A stretch of 34,931 nucleotides of DNA from Bacillota bacterium (lineage in GTDB: Bacteria; Bacillota; Clostridia; Tissierellales; Peptoniphilaceae): contig JAEXBN010000032.1 in assembly GCA_023394045.1 (NCBI GenBank), positions 1-34,931 on the forward strand, written 5' to 3'. The notes beneath the pieces were generated by a model. It was not told the DNA's origin. It worked only from the letters and a program-made list of their open reading frames with translations, and did not search any database. The translations under genes were made by a program, and so were the position numbers. Positions 29,117 to 34,931 of this stretch are shown piece by piece. Numbering within the stretch: the stretch's first letter is position 1; each line of letters begins with the position of its first letter.

Positions 29117-31768
29117 TTATGTTTCTTGAAATCTTAGCGCCAACTGCATAAACGACGAATTCGGCATGACCTGCTTGGACGGAATGAACAGATACCGCCA
29201 TTGCTTATAGCCGTTCGCCTTTCCCCAGCGAGAGGCAACTTCGCAGTACTGGATTCCGCGCTTTTTCTTGGCGATAACATCCGGGTCACTGAGCTTGTCC
29301 TCGCCCTTTACCTCCACGAGATAAATCGTATCGTCGGTTTCCACAACGAAATCCGGCTCATAGTTATGCCCGTGATTGTAGGTGATACTGAATTCCTGCG
29401 GAGCAGGGCGAAGCCAGTTCTGCACATCAGTGTCCGTCTCCAACACCCGTGCAAGTACCAGTTCAGGGCGGCTATCAAACTTGGCAGCGTCGAATACGCC
29501 CCGCTTGACACCTTCAAACAGAACTGATTGGATATTCCCGGTATAATCATCGGAGAAAAGATTGGCCCGTTCGGCACAGCTGTAAGACCGCTGCAGGTTG
29601 TAATCTCTTGTGCCGACTACTTCTTCCTGCAAAAAGCCGTTCTCACAATAGAAGTGCTGCAGCATTTGCTTATAGATCTTGTTTCCGATATCATGCTTAT
29701 ACATCATAATGATGTTCTGCATTCCATTGGTGCCGTACTGTATTTCGTAGTGGTCACAGACTTGCGTGATCAGCTTGAACAGCAGTTTGGAGCATTTTTC
29801 GTAGTCGATCTCCGGTTTCTGTCGGAGTTGCTCCAGTATGACTTTTTTCGGATTGTAGCCCTTAAAATCGATTGCATCGCCCTTGATGCGCTGTCGGTCC
29901 TGCATGTCCTCCAGATTCTGAACGAGCAACTCACTCTTGATCGGCACATGGGTAAAATCTGCCATGTCCAAATCAAAGTCTACGAACACATATTCCTCAG
30001 CTCCGGCATCCGTTACCTTGATACGGGGAGTCGGAATAAATTTGTTCACGGCAGCTCTGTGCGTTTCCTCGGTCTGGTAGAGCATCCATGCTGCCAGCGG
30101 CATTTCATTCTCCTTGAAGGTCTGTCCCAGATCCTTATCCTCAGCGACCTTCTGTTTGACCGTTTCTACAATTTGCTGTGCCTGCACAGGGGTGACCGTA
30201 TGCGCCGGGGTGTGCTGAATGTGCTGCTCAACCTCTGCTTTGATCAAATCAGCTGCCTTCTTGATCAGTGCATCTGTGGTAGCCGTCTTTTCAATTTGAG
30301 TATGAGCATACGCTTTTTCCAGCTCGGCATCTGGATCGGTTTCTATTGTCAGCTGAGTATAGACCACTTCTTCGGGCTTGATTTCTTCTGCTTTAATGAC
30401 ATTCCCGGCCTTAAAAATAGAATCACCCCTCTGTGCCTCCGCCAGAATATCATTGAATTTATCATGGGCAGTCAGCATGACGGCGTCCACATCCCGGTCA
30501 CCGGTGCGCTCTCCATAGGGCAGGCGCAAGCCACGACCGACCATCTGCTCTCGCAGAATTTTGGATGCGGCCGTCCGAAGCGGAACGATGGTATAGAGGT
30601 TGTTGACGTCCCAACCTTCTTTGAGCATATTGACATGGATCACGATCTCCACCGGATTTTCCGGGTTTTCCACATCCAGAAGCAGACGAGTGTTCGCTTC
30701 GGTCTCTGCGCCTTTCTGTTTAGAGTGGACGATAATCGTTTTGTTGCGATATGCGCCACTACGGAATTCGTCTGATTTTACGAATTGCTCCACCCAGGTT
30801 GCGTGATCCGTATCCTTGCAAACTACGAGCATAAACGGTTTCACCACAGGCTTGCCGTGATTGGCAGCGTAGACTTCCAATTTGCGCTTTGTGCTTTCAT
30901 GGCAGGCGATGCCGTCCAGCAGCATCATTTTATCCAGCTGTTCATCACCGAAGTTATAGAAATCAATGTCCGAGCGGGTCACGGCATATGGGGTGCGGGT
31001 ATAGCCATCCTCGATCGCTTTGGACAGCGGGTATTCATATACCACATTTTTGAACGGCACCTGCTTATTTCCCTTGGTCACCAACGGTGTCGCTGTCAAT
31101 TCCAATCCCAGCAGCGGATGCAGTTTGTTCAGCGCCTGTGCCCCTTTTTCTGCCCGGTAGTGGTGCGACTCGTCCATAATGAGCACAAGATCCGGCAAGT
31201 CGGACAACGCCTGATAGAACGAGTCCCCAATGAGCTCGTTCACCTTTTTCATGTTTGCGCCCTCTTTGTTGAATTTATCGATGTTATACACGAAGATGTG
31301 AACATCGGATTCAAACAGGGAGAGCGTTTTTTCACGGTAATCGTCATCCGTAATGATCTGCGGCAGCGTGCTGAAACAGCCAAGCCCCTTGAACACATAC
31401 TTGGCGCTGTTGTTATCACTGAGATCCTTTTTGAGTTTTTCAAATATCGTGGTATTGGGAGCGACCACGAAAAAGTTTCTGATATGGTGCTGCGTGTACA
31501 GGTAGGCGATAAAAGCTCCCATCAAGCGAGTCTTGCCGACGCCGGTTGCCAGAGCAAAAGTCAGGGACATAAAGTCACGCTCAAAATCGGAGCAGATCGG
31601 ATACATAGCGTGGACAGCGCCCAGTGCCGCTTTCAGGTTCATTCCCTTGCGGAGTTGCACGGCGTTGGTGATCTCTTCAAGAATTTTCAGGGATTGCGTC
31701 TGCGGCTTGCGGAGGGACATGACGCCGCTGATATAGTCCGTGGTATAGAGCGGAAAATCGTTAGACAT
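29117..31768 (-). CDS. res: Type III restriction enzyme Res subunit
   Basis: An 883-residue helicase-nuclease. Superfamily 2 motifs appear in order: FALATGVGKTRLMGAFI (Walker A), VVAPNTTIFEKL, LIMDESHHYRAEKG, LGLELTATP, HVNMLKEGWDVNNLYTI and REQMVGRGLRLP. The C-terminal nuclease has NYEPDFVVETDDTIYLVEVKGE, a PD-(D/E)xK site at about residues 805-826. The start at 31768 is preferred; it overlaps the mod stop by eight bases and has a GAGGAAGAGG ribosome site in the acidic mod tail. The gene looks intact. Type III Res cleaves only in complex with Mod after head-to-head site recognition, and here mod has lost its 5' end, so restriction is probably off. A terminator-like palindrome lies downstream in the IS. 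Confidence 0.94.
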   Translation of the reverse strand: MSNDFPLYTTDYISGVMSLRKPQTQSLKILEEITNAVQLRKGMNLKAALGAVHAMYPICSDFERDFMSLTFALATGVGKTRLMGAFIAYLYTQHHIRNFFVVAPNTTIFEKLKKDLSDNNSAKYVFKGLGCFSTLPQIITDDDYREKTLSLFESDVHIFVYNIDKFNKEGANMKKVNELIGDSFYQALSDLPDLVLIMDESHHYRAEKGAQALNKLHPLLGLELTATPLVTKGNKQVPFKNVVYEYPLSKAIEDGYTRTPYAVTRSDIDFYNFGDEQLDKMMLLDGIACHESTKRKLEVYAANHGKPVVKPFMLVVCKDTDHATWVEQFVKSDEFRSGAYRNKTIIVHSKQKGAETEANTRLLLDVENPENPVEIVIHVNMLKEGWDVNNLYTIVPLRTAASKILREQMVGRGLRLPYGERTGDRDVDAVMLTAHDKFNDILAEAQRGDSIFKAGNVIKAEEIKPEEVVYTQLTIETDPDAELEKAYAHTQIEKTATTDALIKKAADLIKAEVEQHIQHTPAHTVTPVQAQQIVETVKQKVAEDKDLGQTFKENEMPLAAWMLYQTEETHRAAVNKFIPTPRIKVTDAGAEEYVFVDFDLDMADFTHVPIKSELLVQNLEDMQDRQRIKGDAIDFKGYNPKKVILEQLRQKPEIDYEKCSKLLFKLITQVCDHYEIQYGTNGMQNIIMMYKHDIGNKIYKQMLQHFYCENGFLQEEVVGTRDYNLQRSYSCAERANLFSDDYTGNIQSVLFEGVKRGVFDAAKFDSRPELVLARVLETDTDVQNWLRPAPQEFSITYNHGHNYEPDFVVETDDTIYLVEVKGEDKLSDPDVIAKKKRGIQYCEVASRWGKANGYKQWRYLFIPSKQVMPNSSFMQLALRFQET

Positions 31769-33180
31769 CCTCTTCCTCCTCGTCGCAATCATCATACACC
31801 GGCGGGTGTACGATATTCAGGTTGTAGTCCGCTTTGCCGAACTCGCAGCGTTCCAGCAACATTTGCGGGATTTTCTTCACTGTGATATTATCGTAGGCCT
31901 TGTCCAGCCCGCTGTCAAAAGAGCGGCAAGCGATGATCAGATATTCGCCCTCCTCCATGGTGTCCTTGATGGAGTTCAGATAGGGGCTGGTCAGGTGGCG
32001 GGTGGTCACAAAGAGATAGCTGTTCTCATTGCCTACAGACTGTTTCCAGAACAGGTCTCCGTCTGGCTGATAGCGGAATCCCTCGTGCAAAGCCACCGCC
32101 GCTGCCAGCATATTGGCGTCATAGTCCTCGTTGATGACATATTCGTCAAATGGGTCTTTGTTAATGAGCGTTGGTGCGACCTCATAGAAGCGGTATCCTC
32201 CGCCTCCTTGCCAGTTCTGTGCCTTGGTAATGCCGCCGGGGTCTTCTCCGGCAATGACCTTATCCATGCGCACTTTGCAATGGGTATAGGCGTGATTGCC
32301 CATTTCCACGCCAATCCAACGCCGCCCCATTTTCTGCGCAACGGCAGCAGTGGTACCGGAGCCAAGGAAGGAATCGAGAACCAAGTCACCGGGATTGGAG
32401 GCAATATGGATGATGCGCTGAATAAGCTCTTCGGGTTTAGGAGTGGCAAAAATGTTATCTTTTCCGAAAATCGCCATAATCTCTTTCTTTGACGAATCTG
32501 TGTGACCGACTTCTTCACACGGCCACCATGTCCATGGTACTACACCAGGGACTTCAGATAGATAGCGGATTGTACTTGGTTGGGAGTCATTATTCTTTCC
32601 AAAATAAATTCTCCCTTGCTCCAACAGCTTTTTGAATTCCGATTCAACAGTACTCCAGCACCGACCCTCAGGAGGATAATGAACATTCCCTTTCGGATCT
32701 GTTATCGGATACATTTGGTTTGGCCGATATCCTTGTGCAGTCATAGGAACGCCTCTCCAGCGTCCTTTCGGGTCGTTATTGGGGTTCTTATATACTTTGG
32801 CTTGCTCCTCTGACATAGGGACAAGATTTCTACTTTCCTTAAAACGAGCAGGATTTTTCGCATAAACGATAATATACTCATGCGCATCGCCGATAGCTTC
32901 TCGATTTTCACGGGAATATCGTTTTTGCCATACATTTTGTGCAACAAAATTATGCCGACCAAATAGTTCGTCGCACAAAACCCGCATATATGCCTGTTCG
33001 GAATCGTCAATACTGATCCACAGGCTACCGACAGTACCATCAAGAAGATTCCAGAGGATTTCGAGGCGTGGGCGCATCAGATTGAGCCAAATACTATGCT
33101 CCAGATTATCATCATAATGCTCAAATGCCGAGCCGGTATTGTACGGAGGATCTATAAAGACGTAATCTTTGATACAAGCC
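31761..33180 (-). pseudogene. mod: Type III DNA methyltransferase Mod, 5'-truncated
   Basis: About 470 residues of a beta-class adenine-N6 methyltransferase. It has the catalytic motif IDPPYNTGSAFEHYDDN at the very start of the surviving part, then the target-recognition region (EIVGHTDSSKKEI-like) and the AdoMet-binding motif DSFLGSGTTAAVAQKMGRRWIGVEM. Mod proteins normally have about 60-120 residues before DPPY, including a GDNLxAL segment; these are missing. The frame extends to an ATG at 33227, but the added residues (MFPAVFAIFLHFSGDRA) are translated terminator hairpin. The acidic tail (DCDEEEEDV) overlaps res. Without its N-terminus and promoter it is probably inactive. Confidence 0.85.
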
Positions 33181-33200
33181 CGGTCGCCGGAAAAATGTAA

Positions 33201-33249
33201 AAAAATAGCGAAAACCGCAGGAAACAAGGCGTTTCTTGCGGTTTTCGCT
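33201..33249 (-). terminator. Strong terminator immediately upstream of truncated mod
   Basis: AGCGAAAACCGCA pairs with TGCGGTTTTCGCT, extended by GAAAC/GTTTC, around a short loop; on the minus strand it is followed by ATTTTTTTACATTTTT. It would stop any transcript from the mcrBC side before reaching mod-res and marks the fragment that replaced the mod 5' end. Confidence 0.85.
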
Positions 33250-33337
33250 GTATTTGTCGGTTTTCAATTTGTCCCATCAGAGCACAGCTGAGGTTTGTCT
33301 GATGTTGGCATCTGGGCTCTAACGCGGCTGGCTCAGG

Positions 33338-33389
33338 GAATAATTAAAAAGTATGCCAAAATTAAATGGTTCAGGCAAAATTAAAAGGT
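33338..33389 (-). repeat. Three short direct repeats resembling an IS21-type end
   Basis: On the minus strand ACCTTTTAATTTTGCC, ACCATTTAATTTTGGC and ACTTTTTAATTATTCC follow at 17-19 base steps (33389 down to 33338). Serial, similarly oriented 15-mers are typical of IS21-family or Tn7-like transposase-binding ends. No transposase gene is nearby, so this would be a remnant. The family call is from pattern only. The rest of the 33181-33418 gap holds the terminator and nothing else recognised. Confidence 0.5.
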
Positions 33390-33418
33390 TACTTTCTACT
33401 GCATCAAGCAGCTGCTGG

Positions 33419-34495
33419 TTAACCAATGTTTTGTGTGGACTTCTCCTCAAAGTGCTCATCAACTATCGCATTCAGCTGTGCGGCAATCTCCGAGAAATCT
33501 CTGTTTAAATCGAGCGTCTTCACGCTGATCATGTTGCCGCTCATCTGGTAGCTGTTGTCCGGCTGGATGGCCTCGTCCGTTGCAGCATAAAGGAGCATGC
33601 CGGAAACCTTGTGGGGCTGGTCCCCGAACTCCGTATCCTTGTTCTTAACGTAGGTAAAGATCTGATACAGATTGCCGGAATGGAGCGTGTGGACATCGTA
33701 CTGAGTCTGCGTGGTATGCGTGTAATACTTGGCGTCAATGATAAGGACCTCGCTGCCACTGGTGAGCATGATGTCGCTCTGCATTACCGGCAACATCGTC
33801 CCAATACCATCATCCAAAGCCCACGGGATCTGCGAAGCCGTCGCTGTCACTTGCGGACACTCCTTGGCGTAGTATTCGAGGATGAATTTCTCGTACAGAC
33901 GATTCATACGCTGTTCATCCACAAAGGAGGCCAGTTTGTATTCTCCGGAGTCTGTGGTCAGAAGCATTCCTTCCAGAATGAGCTGGCACAGACTGATAAG
34001 CATCCGATATGTATTGTTGTTCCTCTGGAACCGAATGGCCGACCAGCGGATCGTGGTAGGATCGATTGTGTCAACATTTGAGAAGAACAGCATCTCCTTT
34101 TTCAAATCGCTTTTGTACTCCTGATCCACTCTCGTGTGCCGGAGCAGAAGCATAACGGTCGTTTTCAGTATCTGATTCAGGAGATTGTTCTCGGAAAGCT
34201 CATCGTACTCACAGGTCAGCACCCGCTTTCTGGCAAGGCGGTTCTGAATGGTCCCCGGCATATCGATCTTGCCCCGGACTACAGCAACATCCTCTTTGCG
34301 GTTTAAATACTCCCGGTACAGCCCCTGTTTCAACTGTCTGCTGATGCCCTTCGCCAGAATCGCAGCGAAGAGGTTATGCATGTTCTCGAACTCCTCGGTA
34401 GCAACATCCTCATAACCGCCTTGATTCAGCGTCGTGAAGGCATACGAAAGCATATAGTATATGTTTTTTATGAAGATGCTCTTATCCTTAATCAT
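33419..34495 (-). CDS. mcrC: McrC nuclease subunit of a McrBC restriction system
   Basis: A 358-residue McrC-type protein, the nuclease partner of the GTP-driven McrB motor that cuts modified DNA. The N-terminal half has IKNIYYMLSYAF, EDVAVVRGKID and CEYDELSENNLLNQILK, which are characteristic. The nuclease site is in MQSDIMLTSGSEVLIIDAKYY (Asp, then DAK) around residues 250-270. The start at 34495 overlaps the mcrB stop by four bases (ATGA), the usual mcrBC coupling; a start ten codons earlier has no ribosome site. The gene appears whole, but its mcrB is cut. Confidence 0.92.
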   Translation of the reverse strand: MIKDKSIFIKNIYYMLSYAFTTLNQGGYEDVATEEFENMHNLFAAILAKGISRQLKQGLYREYLNRKEDVAVVRGKIDMPGTIQNRLARKRVLTCEYDELSENNLLNQILKTTVMLLLRHTRVDQEYKSDLKKEMLFFSNVDTIDPTTIRWSAIRFQRNNNTYRMLISLCQLILEGMLLTTDSGEYKLASFVDEQRMNRLYEKFILEYYAKECPQVTATASQIPWALDDGIGTMLPVMQSDIMLTSGSEVLIIDAKYYTHTTQTQYDVHTLHSGNLYQIFTYVKNKDTEFGDQPHKVSGMLLYAATDEAIQPDNSYQMSGNMISVKTLDLNRDFSEIAAQLNAIVDEHFEEKSTQNIG

Positions 34496-34809
34496 TGAAA
34501 CACACCTTGCAGAATGTTCTCCCACCGCTGGAGCTTGTTGGCGTCGTCGAACCAGTATTCACTGAGCATCGGAAGAATGTCGTAGTCAACGATGGAGTGC
34601 AGCCACTCTTCGGTGCAAACATCTCTGCCGCAGAAATAGCTGTGGCCGATGCAGAAGCCCTTACCCAGCGACTTATCAAGGGAGATTTCACGGTTCAGGT
34701 CTTTCACCTTATTAACAAGTTCGTTCAGTGTCTCGTTGTTCAAGCTGTTCTGGTAATGGATGAAGCCCTCGGAATCGAAGCCCGGTTCCACCTCAAAGAA
34801 GCTGAAGCG
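34492..34809 (-). pseudogene. mcrB: McrB, 3' fragment only
   Basis: The last 105 or so residues of McrB are present: RFSFFEVEPGFDSEGF, KGFCIGHSYFCG and EEWLHSIVDYDILPMLSEYW, ending KLQRWENILQGVF. The AAA+ GTPase motifs that should precede them (Walker A, MNTADRS) are not in the window. At about 34806-34809 the sequence changes to the start of an unrelated methyltransferase gene in another frame, so this fragment has no start of its own and lacks the motor domain. Confidence 0.85.
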
Positions 34810-34931
34810 ACAACCGAAGCGCCTCTTTGTGCAAGATACGAAGAATAATTTCCATTGCCACACGCAATATCCAAAATGTAATCCGCAGGATTAGGAGATA
34901 GAAGTTCCGTTACTTTGGGACGCACTACCTC
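34806..34931 (-). pseudogene. Class I SAM methyltransferase, 5' fragment cut at the mcrB junction
   Basis: About 42 residues of a SAM-dependent methyltransferase are readable from the window edge: EVVRPKVTELLSPNP, then motif I YILDIACGNGNYSSYLAQRG and ASVVA. The frame enters at the window end, so the true start lies outside. At about 34806 homology stops and the frame runs into mcrB sequence in the wrong phase, ending at 34740. The join carries a six-base repeat (GAAGCG at 34804 and 34817). This is either a deletion fusion or an assembly artefact near a contig end. Confidence 0.7.

Noticed and set aside
30785..31885. 366-residue plus-strand frame opposite res
   Set aside because: Antisense shadow of a clear type III Res helicase.
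33181..33227. True N-terminus of Mod (MFPAVFAIFLHFSGDRA)
   Set aside because: These codons fall within a terminator hairpin and its T-run and do not resemble any Mod N-terminus.

Overview
The window reads as chromosome of a mid-GC Gram-positive (Bacillota) bacterium. The reasons are strong AAGGAGG-type ribosome sites on nearly every gene, a methionine T-box leader, a mannose-family PTS, a tagatose-6-phosphate pathway and OmpR/VanR-type two-component signalling. The genus cannot be fixed from sequence alone. About 1-27.5 kb looks like resident chromosome. From about 27.6 kb to the end it becomes an AT-richer, rearranged accessory region.

Layout. 1-934: a large tandem array of 54-55 bp units, each with an inverted repeat. 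1160-5851: a LysR regulator divergent from an M20/AbgB-like amidohydrolase, followed by two membrane proteins (a DUF5058-type protein and an unrecognised one), probably a peptide or amino-acyl conjugate uptake and hydrolysis unit. 6112-9479: a response regulator and a large multi-pass sensor kinase. 9879-18719: an N-acetylgalactosamine/galactosamine island with two divergent arms. The minus arm is agaS-lacC-lacD-gntR and the plus arm is yajC-PTS IIB-IIC-IID-IIA followed by nagA. Each arm has a near-consensus promoter with a TGGT-N4-ACCA palindrome beside it. 18716-23990: RNase Z, a small prepilin peptidase, a two-gene ABC transporter and a GtrB-like glycosyltransferase. 24042-27528: promoter, Met T-box, O-acetylhomoserine sulfhydrylase, and a single 603-residue protein joining a complete homoserine O-acetyltransferase to an aspartokinase without ACT domains. 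27589-34931: a frameshifted membrane-anchored protein, a doubly deleted IS256-type element, a type III restriction pair whose mod gene has lost its 5' end, mcrC, the 3' end of mcrB, and a methyltransferase start joined out of frame to mcrB.

How it works together. The sugar island should import GalNAc or galactosamine as 6-phosphates. NagA deacetylates, AgaS deaminates and isomerises to tagatose-6-phosphate, LacC phosphorylates it and LacD cleaves it to triose phosphates. The methionine operon places the first enzyme of the aspartate pathway and the methionine-branch acyltransferase in one polypeptide under methionyl-tRNA control.

Two observations stand out. The first is the acetyltransferase-aspartokinase fusion. 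The second is that many intergenic gaps, and one coding sequence (lacC), carry their own private tandem repeat; the two largest families share a hairpin-plus-spacer design without sharing sequence.
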